A stretch of DNA of 64,000 nucleotides from Pogona vitticeps (lineage: Eukaryota; Chordata; Lepidosauria; Squamata; Agamidae): contig NC_135786.1 in NCBI RefSeq assembly GCF_051106095.1, forward strand, positions 15,098,501-15,162,500, in the 5' to 3' direction. Both the position numbers and the translations under genes were made by a program. Shown here piece after piece: positions 1 through 13,700 of the stretch. Under the pieces are notes generated by a model. It did no database searches. It had not been told where the DNA came from and was given only the letters and a program-made list of their open reading frames with translations. Every line of letters begins with the position of its first letter. Positions within the stretch are counted from its first letter, which is position 1.

Positions 1-1629
1 CAGAATAATACATCTAGTATTTTGAAGCACAAGCTGTTTAATTTCTGAATTTTCCTCCTCAGCTGAAAACACTTACTTAACATGGTCAAATGCCAAGCAA
101 CAATTTGGGAGTGAGCCACTGCACACGTTTCTGTGAACATGAAATATCAAAGCGTTAGCATTTATTTTCTATACTGTGAGTTTTTAAGTGGTTATATCTT
201 ATGGACACAGACACACATATAGACCTACCATACATATGCACTACCAGGTTGCAACAAAAATAAATAATGAGAAATAGTATAATAGGGGGAGATTAATTTA
301 TAGTTTAATATAAAATGAAAACACAATACAAAGCCAAGAACTAGTCTGCTTAAAAACAAGATTTAAAAAGTACTAATCTTCAGGATAGGCCCAAGGGCAA
401 GGAGGCAACGATCCACGCTGCCCACGCAACTTGGCTTTGGATCCTGGTTTCTATTTTCTCATGCAGAGGTGATTTCTTCCAAAAGCCAGCGCCAAGCTAC
501 ACTAACAGCGACCTCAACTGGGCAGAGAAGGGAGTGTCTTCCAACAGTACACTAACTAGAACATGCCAGAAATGCAAGGCTCATGCTAACAGGCTGTGTC
601 CACAGTAATCCTGACTTCGGGATTCCCTTCCATCCCTGCCACCCAGAGGTAAGAGACAGAGAGATGAATGGAAACAGACTTTTCTATATATAGCACTTAT
701 ATATTTTATAATACTTTAGGCATTGGTCTCATAAATAAAGAGTATAAAAATTGCTCATGCGAAGCAATTCAAAATGTTCCCCATCCAACATGCTTATTCC
801 AAAATTACTGACAACAACTGAAGCCTGCCAGTGGTCAGGTTCATTTTGGTCAGGTTCATCTAGAATTGTTACTATTGTTTTAATGAAAAGGATACTAAGG
901 GATTTCTTTAAAATGTGCCTGTTTTTCTCTAAAATAATTATGTTTAAAATGTAAGATTGTCTAAGGCTTAGTTTGCTCCTCTTTTTTCAAAAAAGAACAT
1001 CTTATTTGTTTTTCTAAATATATCAACAGTAAATAATAAAAGTGCAATTAAAATTGGGAACTAGATAGGTTGATTTGGTCTCCCCCCCCATTTCATTATT
1101 TTTGCAACCATCTACAAATCAGCTCTTCATTCCATAATTTGAAGAAGCAACAATGAATGCAGTAAGGCTTATAGCAACAATGATGAGGAGTGTAGAAATG
1201 AATTAAGAGTTTACATTTCTATCCACAGGACTTGCCCGCTCCTACAAGAATTCTTGAAAGTGCTAGTTTTCCTCCCTCCCACCCTCCCTTTACAAAAAAT
1301 GGCAAAATTTTGTTTACAAAAACTATGAAATATCAAGTCTTACAATTTGTATACTGAAGTCTCTTTTGCACATGGCTAATGCAGAAATTAAAGATGATTC
1401 CCTCTGAGTACAAGAGTAAATCTGTATGTTGTACACAAGGAAACAGGTTTGACAGCAAGACCACGGTTGTCTCCTTAGCATCTGTAAATATGTCAGAGCT
1501 GGTCCATTTTGGGGTCTATGAACATCAGGCAGACAGGAATCCAATATCATTAAGATATACTTAAAACAAACCCTTAACTTCCAAGGCCAAATACTTTGTA
1601 AAAGGTAGTCTGATATATTATAATATCAG
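1..1629 (-). other. RAB22A: RAB22A 3' UTR and downstream region
   Basis: No coding sequence. AT-rich, as expected of a long Rab 3' UTR. On the minus strand a canonical AATAAA lies at 166-161 and could be one polyadenylation signal, giving a UTR of at least 1.4 kb. The UTR may run past the left edge. No repeat is recognised here. Confidence 0.55.
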
Positions 1630-1727
1630 TCAACAGCAGCTGCGTTTTGTCACTGAAGGCTGTCTTCTAAGTTTGAAGCCCTTACCGCTAGAAGGAGGGC
1701 TGGTATCTGTTGATGGAATCCTACGAC
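1630..1727 (-). CDS. RAB22A: RAB22A coding exon 7 (terminal)
   Basis: 98 nt including TGA at 1632-1630. Encodes the hypervariable tail SRRIPSTDTSPPSSGKGFK and then LRRQPSVTKRSCC. The final CC is the double-geranylgeranylation signal that anchors Rab22a to membranes. Confidence 0.96.
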
Positions 1728-4700
1728 CTACGAGAGCAAAAAAAGCAAGTTTTAAGAAAATAATCCAGAAAGTCTTTTGCCTAGTATTGCCTTTTTTGCC
1801 AGAAAGGTTAGTATTATGAGGAAGTACTATGCACTTGATACTTTCTTAAATACTACTGGCATAAAAGCAATCAGTTTCAAAACCTTATGCAATATTTAGT
1901 TTCTTCTAAATGCTGGAATAAAAACAGTCTATTCAGAGGCATTCCATAAGGTAGAAGGATAGCTACACAAAAGTAGGCAACCCTCATAGTGCTGTAGGTG
2001 CCCTCCCAAAGGCAACACTCTTGTAAATACTCAGGTTATATATTTTCTGGGTAACAATTATTTAAATTGTGTGAAATGCATCTTATAAGCAACATTATTT
2101 AAGGGATAATGACTCAAATTTGAAAACAAATCCAACTATCTTTTCACAGATGATTTAACTATGATTTGTTTTACAGCAGTATGATGAAGAATAGGGGTGG
2201 AAAGCCCTGGAAAAAACTGGAAACATTTGAGCTTCAATAACCCCCCCCCCCCCCCCCCCAAATTTCATCCTGGAAAAAATTCAATTTTTCTACTGGAAAA
2301 AAAAATGAAACTTTGGGGAAATAAAGGGGGGGAGCAAAGTGTGCTGCTTATATACCGCTCCACAGCACTTAAAGCACTCTTTGGGTGGTTTACAAATTAA
2401 TTATGCAGGCTACAATTCCCCCCCCCCCCCAGAGCTGGGTACTCATTTTATGGACCTTGAAAGGATAGTAGGCTAAGTCAACTTTGAGCTGGCTGCCTGG
2501 GATTGAACCCCAGGTCGTGAAACAGTTTTGGCTGCAGTACAGCAGTATTTTACAGAGCCTTTCTCCAGAAGGCTCTGTAAAATACAGTGAAATAAAGTTC
2601 ACTGAAATAAAGTTCAATGTACTGTCCTCTCTTCCAGAATATGCAAAATACTTCTAAAGATTTTACTTATTCAAAATGCCAGACACTACATACTATGCCA
2701 ATTGGTATTTAAGATTGCCTAGAGAATTACAGAATGAAAATTCCTGTGCATATTGTAGCCATGTACACACTACACTCAAATCCAATCAATATACATTCCT
2801 GATCTATATACATTCCTGATCTAGTGTGTTGCCACCTTCAAGAGTGGAATATAAAGATCAAGGTGGGGCTTCACTGCATATTGATGCTGCTTCTAGTGAC
2901 CTCTGTTCTATTTCAGTAGATGTAGTCAGAGTACAAAGAATCATTATTTGAATTTAAAAGTTAAGGTTTGTTTTCATTTTCCTCCTGCTTTTCAGCGTTG
3001 CAAAAACTAAACTAACAGTCACCTTACTTATATAGCCCAGAATGCAGCAGTATGCAGCTCTCTTTAGTACAGAATATATGCATAATTCTGCTTGCACAGA
3101 ACCAGAATTTTTATATTTCAGCTTCATATATTCACCAAACAGTGCAATTTTTACACAGTGGACTCTTGACTTACAAAGGCCCCTGCTTATGGAAATTTCG
3201 AGGTATGAAAAGCTCCGACCCCAAAATTGTAGTTCAACTTGCAGCCGGAGCTTCAACCTGCGAAAGGCAGGGGGAAAGGGCAGGAGATTCAAAGCAGCCC
3301 CTGCTGCCCTCTTGTCTCCTGACTTACAAGCCGAAAGCCGCTCCACACCCGCTGCCAGCTTTTGGCTTTCAGGGCTTAGAAAGCTGCACCCACTGCCCTC
3401 TTGTCTCCTGTCCCCGGTGCCCTCTGCTGGTGATAGGTGACATGAGATCGCCTGTCCCCGGCAGATGGCACCAGGGATCTTTATCAAATGATTACAAATA
3501 AGAAAAATGAAGTATAAATAAATATGAAATATGAATGAAATATGTACAACTAGTAGAAACAAAAATTCAAGCTAAAATAAGTCTTAAGTTTTTTTCTGCT
3601 ATCTTTAAATGGGTATGAGTGAAGACAAATCACATTGATTTATTGATACTTAATACTTACTAATTTCTATAAAGAGCTCATTTATGTTTATTGCATTTTT
3701 TGCACTTGTCTCTACAAATACTGCATGGATGGAGTCTGCATAGTCCTTAGCATCCTTTTCCATGACTTCTCTACAGGAATTGCCAGGGGTGAGTTGAGGG
3801 AGAGACAGAAAGGGAGGAGGAGGAGGGAGAGAGAAAGTAAGTAAGCATTCATTAAATAAAGCACACTGGTTTATTCCAATTTTAGAAACAAAAAAAGCAG
3901 TTACCATTCAAGGCAGCACTAGAATCTATTTCAGCATCTAATCAAAAACTTGCCAAAAGTGATATGTAAATACAACAAAAGGCATAAGGGAAGGTAACAG
4001 CGTTCCGTGTCTAAGCCGCACTGGCCATGTGACCACGGAAAGATTGTCTTCGGACAAACGCCGGCTCTATGGCTTGGAAACGGGGATGAGCACCAGCCCC
4101 TAGAGTCGAACACGACTGGACAAAAATTGTCAAGGAGAACCTTTACCTTTTACCTTAATAGTATAAATATTTGTACTAAATTCTTGTGCAGCAAAACGCT
4201 GCTCACATGTAAGTGGTCAAGTGGCAAAGATGGCGGGCCCAATAACAGGTAATTGTCACAATGGACACCAAAAGTTCCTCATGGGTGAGCCAACAGGAAC
4301 TATATGAAGGTGGAATTCTCCTCCCATACCGCACCCTTCAGTCACTTTAGACTCAGAAGCACAAAGCAATGATCACTACAGATGAGACAGAAGAGAGTTC
4401 TAGTAGTACAACCGAACAGATGTAATATCTCTTCTCACAAACCAAACAACCAGCCACTTGGGTAAACATCCTACAATTAATAAAAGCCAGGCCTCTAAAT
4501 CTGGAAACTAAATACAGTGGTGCCTCACTTAACGATTTTAATTGGTTCCCAAAAAAAAAAATTGCTATGTGAAAACATTGTTAAGCGAAACATCATTTCC
4601 CATAGAGATGCATTGAAAACCGGATAATCCGTTCCAATTGGAACGGATTACCATCCTTAAGTGAAAATCCCCATAGGAAAAAACGTTAAGCGAAACCCAT

Positions 4701-7700
4701 TGAAATGCATTGAAGCCTATTTCAATGTGGGGAAAAAAATTCACAAAAATTCAAAAAGACTCAGAACAAAGCCAAATTAAGTTAACGAAGGTTTTATTAG
4801 GTGCACTAACGATTCCAAGCATTTTAAACATTTTTTAAACATTTTAGAATATTTTAAAAATAGCAAAAACGGGGCTGTAAAAAAAAACGTTAAGCGAAAC
4901 AAGGGGACCTAAAACTGTCATCGTTAAGTGAAGCATGGTCCCGAAATCGTTAAGCGAAAATTGACCATAGGGAAAATCGTTAAGTGAAGCACAAGATCTC
5001 TCCGAAAAAGCCATCGTTAAGTGAATTTTTCGTTGTAAGAAGCAATCGTTAAGCGAGGCACCACTGTATAGACAGTGATAGTCAGGATAGAGTTTTACCC
5101 CACACTGATTCTCAGAGGGCTAAAGCAGTTTACCTCACATCATTAAGATCACACTTATTTCCAGCAATAGCTACAACAATATTGGGAGGTCCGTGCTGGC
5201 GAAGTTCTTTCACCCAGTTCTTTAATGTTGAAAATGTTTCCTAAAATGGAAGAGACAAGAGTCCATTTTGTGTAAGGCCAAAAATATGGCAAATGCACAC
5301 TTTTTTTTCAAATATCTCTCACATACCTCTTTTGTGATGTCATACACAATAATAGCTGCTGCAGACCCTCGGTAGTACATTGGTGCAAGAGCACGAAACT
5401 GTAAAGAAAAAGACCATGTAAAAATGGCTTCTGAGCCATTTTGAAATCATACATGGAGGAGGAGGAAGAGATAGAAAGTATAAGCTATAATATTGTCATG
5501 GGATAAAAAATATGTGTGCCTTTTAGTGAATCTGAAGGTGCAATCAGGTCATGGGAAGGGAAGACATGTGATCACACCAGAAAGGGTTGCTTTGGAGGGA
5601 GTGATTTCCCTCCAAGTGACCCTTTCATCTCTCAGGGAATCTCTCTAGTCTCTCTCCCTGCCCCCAATAGCAGCTCTAGAGCTGGACCAAAAAGGTCCAA
5701 TTTGATCAGGGTCAGGCTGGAAATAGATTTTTTCCAGACTACTCCACAAGTAGTCCAAAAAAATGTGATCACACTTTTAGTTAACAATCAGTACATTTTT
5801 ACTTTCCAAGATCTTTAAGGGGATGCACATGGCCATTCATTCATTCATTTGATTTATATATTGCCCCTTTAGTATGAGCATTACTCTTGGCAGTTTACAG
5901 ATTAAAACTTAAAACCCCACAAGACCCCACATGACAATGCATTCAACAATATGGCAATTCATAGATATAGATCTAAAATTCATTCAAAAAGAAAAAATAA
6001 TGTTTTGAAAATTAATATTAATAGGATCTTGGGGATCAGTTATTGAAGTCAGTGTTGTATAATTCTGTTTTCACCAGTTTCCTGAACATCAGGAGGAAAG
6101 GAATATGGCGTATCTCGGTTGGTAGTTTATTCCAAAGGCTCAGGGCCACCACTGAAAAGGCTCAATTGCTTGTTGTTGGCTTTTTTGGCCTCCTTCAGTG
6201 TGGCCACTTTTAGAAACATGCATTCTCTATATACAGTACTTGATTGTAGCATATGAATCTGCCCAGCATTTGTAAGTCTGCAGACAACTTCTGTCCCATT
6301 CTAACTATACAACAACCTTGTCAATTAATTTAGATACAGAAAAGGTGATAAGCTCAAAGTTGCCCAGGTTTCACTGATAAACAAGTTTCTGAACCAAAGT
6401 CTCCCTTGGTAAATACAAAGGGAGAAAAGAATTGATCATTCTCTCTTGATATTCTCTCAAAGGACAAATTTAAGCCACATCTGTAGATGTGCAATGACAA
6501 TAAGTAACATCACTGGCTTGGCTAATTAATTAGCTTTAAAAGCTGCTGATCTGTGGTGCTATTTTGAGGAAACATCCTCCCCCCCATTTCCAATCACATG
6601 ATTATTTTACAGGATTTCTGATTGTTTTTGAAGTACAAAAAGGAATTGAAACAAATGCTATCTATAGTCTTTTTTTTCTTTTCTTGGAATTTGCACTTGA
6701 AGTATCTAAGAGTGCATCAATAAACCTCACCTATGGTTCTCCTTCTGTGAAACACCCTTGGGTACTTTTTTCAGATGATCAAAATATGATTTAAGTCACA
6801 CAGATTTGCCAGGTACCTGAAGTGTATAAACTGCTTTGCAATGAACAAGTTATGGATCAGTTGAAACACTCTCAGCTGAGACAGAATAATTATGAGCAAA
6901 CTGGTGCATTCACCAGAACTGTATAAATATCTGCTTTTTTCCTTACAAATTCTGTGTAAACATTCTAACACTGAATATCCTACATTAAAACACAGACACT
7001 ATTTGGGTATATTAAAAATTAATTTATCATGGCAGACACATTAGTCAGTGAGAACATTCCATATAGCGCATGAGACACAGCTAAGCTTACTGCGATCTCA
7101 GCAAATTGCTGGATGCAAGAGCCGCCTTGGATCCTCTCGAGGAGAAAGGCGAGGTAAATATATTTTAAATGAATAAAATAAAGACTAAATAAAGGGGTTA
7201 CAGCTCAGTGGAAAAGCTCGTGTTTTGTGTGCAGCAGGCCCCCCAGTTCAATTCCTGGCATGTCTGAAACCTTAGTGATACACTGTCGGGGTGTGTTTGT
7301 AACATTGTGCTGTATGCACAAATAGTCTGTCTGGTTTAATATAAGACAGCTTTCTGTGACTCTAAAATAACACAGAAGGACTTAGTGAAAACAAAGCTAA
7401 GGAGACATTTTCTTGCAGCCAGCCCTAGGCCAATGCCTGCCCCTGGCGTTCAGTATAAAATTCATCACCTCAAATACTGAATTCCCACTCAGCCATGGAA
7501 ATTCACTGGGGATGTGCAACTCGTAAAATCACTCCTTAAATATTTCACTTACCTTGAAAGCCCTATTAAGGTCACTATAAATTAGCTCCAACTTGATGGC
7601 ACATAACAATAAATCATCAGTTTTCATAAGCAATCCAATCCAATAGTAAAGACATAATGGCTGAAATCCTCTTCCATAGCTACATATGCATGACTCAACA

Positions 7701-10700
7701 TTATGCACGGAGTTGCTTCAATTATGCCAAAGTAGAAGTGCTATTCACAAAGTACTTCTGCAGGTGCATTGTAATAGATCACAATGGAAAATTTATTCAG
7801 GGGTAATGTTATATTACACCTAAACAAACAGGAGTCCATCCAATGCTGCATGTTTAGATACAGCCATGGATAAAACATGTTTATTCAATTAATTATTGAA
7901 TTTATACTCCACACCATCTGGCAACCAGGCCACTCTGGGCGGCTAGCAACAATATTAAATCACAATAAAAAAATAAATGTTCTTCTCAGCTTAATCCATT
8001 TCCAACCTAAGCACATATAGAGGTACCGTAACTGTGGCTGTTCTAGACATAAAACCCAGAAAATATTGTCTAAATGAAGTCAAATGCACACAAATCATTA
8101 GAATTAGAGGAATGGCATATCACATTAATTGGGGTATGAAGAAATTAGTTTGCATTTCCCTTTGTGTTCTGGTAAATTTAAACTCAAGAAAAATGAGCTC
8201 TAAAATGCATTATTTAAATGGATGCTGCACTGAGGGGAAGGAGAAAGATTTTGTAAGTAAGTGCGAATTCAAAACTATGCAAGTTTAGGGAGTAACGGAA
8301 GCAGCTAACTGATGTTACTGGTTGCTTACAACAACAAGTGGGGAGGTTGTTCCTTAAATCACTAGCTTATTGGCAACACTTCGTTGTAGGTGAAAAACAA
8401 TATAAACAATTTGTCAAATGACTTTAGCCAAAACACAACTGTTTTATAACAGTCTTACAGAAAGCAGTAGGGATGGGATTTTTGTGTTAACACATAAATG
8501 GGAAAAAACATGGAAGGCTCTCATTTTCATGTCTTTTTTGTTCACTTGTGATAACAGCCTCTGTAAGCAGAAAGGATTCGTGTTAATGAAAGATAGGAAT
8601 ACAAACATTTCTTGTTCTTTTCTGTTTGTCTTTTTTGTTTTGCCTTTCATTAATGTCTCACTGTCTGTCAAATTGTTTCCTGCTCTTTCAAGCAGGTGGT
8701 GAAGGTGGAGAGAAGAATAATTAAGGTTTTGAAATTCAAGCCATCTCCACCTTGCTACTTTTCTGTCCTTCATTGATAGATGCTTTGTTTGTTTGCACCT
8801 TAACTATCCCGGAGTATTCAAACACAATCCCTCCCCAATATGGGCAGTCTTGAGGGTGAAGAAACTAATGAGTTGCCTTCTTCTTCATCATCATCTTAGA
8901 ACTGCAGAGCTGGAAGGGATCCTATGGCTCATTGAGCCCAGCCCCTATCAAGGAGGCACAGTGGGAAATCTAACTCCCAACCTTTGGCTCGGGAGGCAGA
9001 GACCTAAACCACTGAGCGATCCAGCAGTTCAATTGGCCTGGTTCTCCCTTGTAGTCCCTTGGACGTCACTGCTTTTTGTGCCTTTCGGGGAGGGGCTGGG
9101 GGTGGCAATCTAGTAATTCAAACTTTTGTCATAGTCAAATTATCTCTGGTGTGTGTGTGTGTCTTTCCAAACATTTAAATAATTCACCTACAAAATGGGA
9201 AAATGCTGATTGATTTTGAAGTGCTACCCCAGAGAAAAACATGTAACCCTGACAGGGACAGAGCCTCCATAGCTTGGTTTTAAGTGCTGGGGAAGAAAAT
9301 TATATTCAACCCACGGGGGGGGGGGGGAGGCTGCTGAGAACTCTAGAAACTTCTGAGATATCCTGTGCAGGTGCAGAACCACCCATTTGTGTGCATTCAC
9401 AGAGGCCACGAAGAAGAACCAAAAGACACACCCCAGAAATAAATCAGTCTAAAAAAATATTTTTCCCATGTACATTTCTGAACCCAGTATATCTGAACTA
9501 CGTGTGATATTCATCTTATTTAATGCATGTTCATTTCTTTTTCCTATGCAGTACTGCATTATTTTATGCTTCACATCTTTTTCACTACACTGCTTGGAGA
9601 AGACTGCAATGTTTATTGAGCTAGCAGTATTTCATAGCAGGACAAATCACACGCATATAAAACGGGAATGCAGTGAGTACAAAATATGTCAGTTATAGTT
9701 ATTTTGAAAATAACCTTACTATAGTCAGTAAGGGTAAGGGAATACAAACTAATTGGAAAAAGAAAAAGATGGAGGAATAAATGAAAAAACTACAACAAAA
9801 TTAAGCAAGATTTCTTTTATAAAAGCACCTGAAACATTTGTATTTAAATGGAAAATTGGGACTATGATGGACTTTAGAAAAACAGAGAAATACAGAAATA
9901 ATGTTTTAGTTTTGTGCATTTAATTGTTTCATTTATAGGACACCTTTCACCAGTAAGGGGACGCAAGGTGGCTTCACAGTAAAAGCACAATAAATTACAA
10001 AATTTAAAAAAAAGTTAAACATAAAATAATTAAAATCAATTCATTGTTGTTTTATTAATTCAAACCCATTTAGAAAGTTTAAAAACAGATACAAAAGAAC
10101 AAAAACACAGCATCCAAAGACTGAACCATCATTATTTAAAAGTCTGCCTGAAGAGGCAGGTCTTTAACTCTCAGCAAAAAAGATGAAAGGGAGAGGAGCA
10201 ACCTAATCTATTTTCAGTGACTTCCCCCTTTGCCTCCATGGCTGGAATCATACTTGGCCATGGCTTTTATCCCCAGCTTCTAGCCTCATATACGTTTCCT
10301 TATATTTTTGGTTATGCTATGCTTGTCATAAAAATGATCCCTGAATACTGTACTTGCTAGACAGAGGAGGAAAGCAGCAATGCTGAGTCAGAGTGCTGAC
10401 AAGTACAGTGCTATTTCCATTGTAAAAGCTTAGAAGAACAAAAATTTTTACTTCAAGAGTAAAAATAGAAAAGAGGATCCAATATTTTTCCTTCCTGAAA
10501 ATACTGCAGAATCAGTTGCACAGAGATGGGCTTTACATATAAGGATTCCAAAGCTTATGTTCCTTCAACTGGCTAAAGAGATTAAAGATGAAACTAAAGA
10601 CTGTTTCAGCATTAAATGAAAATCCTGTACCAACTAGCTACGTGCTTTATACAGTATATATTTTGGGGGAAGGGGGAGGAAGAATACATGATTAAAATTT

Positions 10701-13700
10701 CCCAACACTAACAACAAAGAAGAAAGCACACTCTTGATCTCTGGATAAGGCATCTATTTAGTGCTTAAGAGGAACAAAATTCTGAACAGTACCCACTCCA
10801 ACAAGCATCCACCCAGTGAGTAAGAAATGTACTTTGTGAATAAGCTGCAGACTTATTCACTCTCATGCTATATTTCTTGAAGAAGATATGGATTGCCATG
10901 TGAGAGTAGGGCATCTGTGTGACAACAGAAACTGGACACTTTCTCTGTGTGAATTGGGTCAAGAAGAGATTGAGACTTTAGCTTTTTACTGCAATACTGA
11001 TCACAAAGTGAACCTTCAAAAAAGCCAAGAACATACTAGATATGTAGAACAACTAGAAAAATAAGAAAATGTAATTACCTCTGCATACTTAAAAAAAAGC
11101 AACAGAAGAATATGCATCATAACAGCACATCATGTACAGGGAAGGACAGATGTGTAATTGGAAACAGAATGGACAGAGAAAGGAATGACTGTTCTCTTGT
11201 TTTCTTGAACAGCAAGTTCACAAATGGCAATGCTTCAAATGCAGATAACACAAATTCTTCTTGTGTACACAAAGTATACCTACCGTATCATTGTCAAGAT
11301 TTCAAAGCCACATGACATTCATACATCCATAGCTATTTAAACCTGAAGGCTAAGAGATGCTACTTACTAAACCTATACAATGTGCAGCCACACCATCATA
11401 GATACACAAATCATATCTTTGTCATTACTGTATATTGAAGGGCTCTATTTCTTATCTGTATATCGCAGCATACATTTGAGATTGCTCTCAGGTTCATAAT
11501 TTTGGTTTTTCATATCTGGGGAACTAGCATTATAAACTGTGCATTATGAAAACAATAGTTTAATTCATATATACACTTGAATGAATTATCTTAAAATTAC
11601 AGTTAAAAAGGGGTGAATTTAACCAATATATCCATACAGATCTTTTACCCCAATACATTCCTACATAGTCTTAGTAATCAAAGAAACAAAAATAAAGATG
11701 CTCTACTTCTGAATTCCTTATTGATAATTTAAATAGTGGCCATGTGTTGGTGGCTACAGCACAATAAGGAAAGTTTTAGCAAAGTATAAACTCGCAATAT
11801 TTGTAACTAGCAGAAAAAAACATGGTTCTCTATTTTTATCATACACTTACACAAAGGTTTGGTCACTCTCCCTTGTAAAAAAGAAGCCAGTGGCTTATGT
11901 ACTTACTCGCTCTTGTCCAGCTGTATCCCATATTAGGAACTTATGTAACTCATTCTGATACTGTACAGTCTTGGTCATAAAAGATGCTCTGAAACATATT
12001 TAATGCATCAATGTATCAAAAAACAAACAGATAATCACGGTAAACAAGAGTTCTCCCCAAAAATACTGAGAATAAGGAAGATTTTATTTTATAGACACTA
12101 CAACATGCAGACACGCACAAACAACTCTTATACATCAGGCTACATATCTATAAATGACACTAGTTTAACAATGCAAGTTGAAGGGGTTTTTTTACATCAT
12201 GTTTTCTGTCTCTGCTAGTAGAGAAAGAGCACAGCAAGGCAGGAAAAGTATTTCAGCAATGGTCCTCCTTACCTCTGGCATTGTCTCCTGCAGCTACTTT
12301 TAGAAGTCTACGTGTAGCATGATTTGGCTACAATTAGAGATGTCAAGAATTGTGATTTGACTTTTTTCTCAATTCAAGCACTGTACTTTGTGTACAAGAT
12401 TATAAAAGCATTTCAGTATCTTTGGTCTAGCAACAGGAAAACAGTTCTCTTACCCAATTACAAATAAGGTTAAAATAAGCCATAACTATGTGGCAAGTTG
12501 ACATTTATGAGACCAGTGTAGTACATTTAATTGTTTCTGCTGCCATTTTGCTATTTATGCTATATTGTAAATGAATCAATAAATAATTTAAAAAGAGATA
12601 CATAAGCAATACTTGTGGCAGCAAATTTTAAGTATAAAATTTATCACCTGTCTGGGTTAATTTTATTATATCTAAAATATCTCATTTGTATGAAAAAAGG
12701 TAGACAGTTATCATAAAGAGGTCAATAACAATCACATAACCTGTGACATAATAACTGGTTTCAGGCTTATAGAGAAACTTGTGATATGTACTACTACACA
12801 AAAATGTCTTGTGATGTACTAACTGTCATGAATGTCTCAGGAGTGAAGTTAAATGAGCCCAAAATGTGAATACCTCTAATCTAGGTTGTCAAGTCACAGG
12901 TATTGCCAAACTATGATGACTAACCACTCCCTAGAAGCAGAACATAATTTTTGAAGAATAAAAAATTCAATACTGTTTTGAAGGGATTTTTGAAAAAAAA
13001 AACTGACTTGATAAACTTGCTAATTTTAAAAAAATAGAAAAATCTAATTCAACTAGACTAAGATTATGTACATGAGAAATGAACTTGTGAGAGATTAATG
13101 TATTCACGAAGGCTTTCACGGCCGGGATCTAATGGTTGCTGTGGATTTTTCGGGCTCTTTGGCCATGTTCTAAAGGTTTTTCTTTTGGGGGATCATACAT
13201 ACAAAAGACCAGCTAATGACACCCATCAATCACAGTGACAGATAATCTCTGCTCCTTATCACAAGAATACACTCACAACAAGACACACTAATCGCCCATC
13301 TCCAGAAAAGGACAAAAGCCTATCTGACAGCCATAAATACTCCACTCCCAAGCTAACTACACCAGAGCACAGAGTGCTGTCCTCTGAAGATGCCGGCCAC
13401 AGAGACTGGCGAAACGTTAGGAAGAAAAACCTTCAGAACACAGCCAAAGAGCCCGAAAAACTCACAACCATTGTGAGAGATTAACTTGTATCTCATCACA
13501 CTGAAGGTTACCAACATGATCCTGAAGATATTTTGCTTATGAAATCACTAGATGGTCCCAGGATCCCAAGTGCAAACTCACAAAATTTTTGCAAGACAAA
13601 ACAAAGAAACAAACAAAACAAACTGGTAACTAATGAAAAATACTCAGCTACAGATAACTCAAAATTATAAAACTGTGTATCAGTATACAGTATGTTAAGA

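Noticed and set aside
3042-3501. Overlapping 130-200 codon frames on both strands
   Set aside because: They coincide with a GC-rich MITE fragment; no conserved domain.
3650-3907. 85-codon minus-strand frame read as one exon
   Set aside because: Only 3661-3770 is RAB22A exon 6; the N-terminal half of the frame is intron translated up to the acceptor, as the GT-AG sites and phases show.
7193-7270. A functional tRNA gene
   Set aside because: Same reason: tRNA-like head of a diverged SINE.
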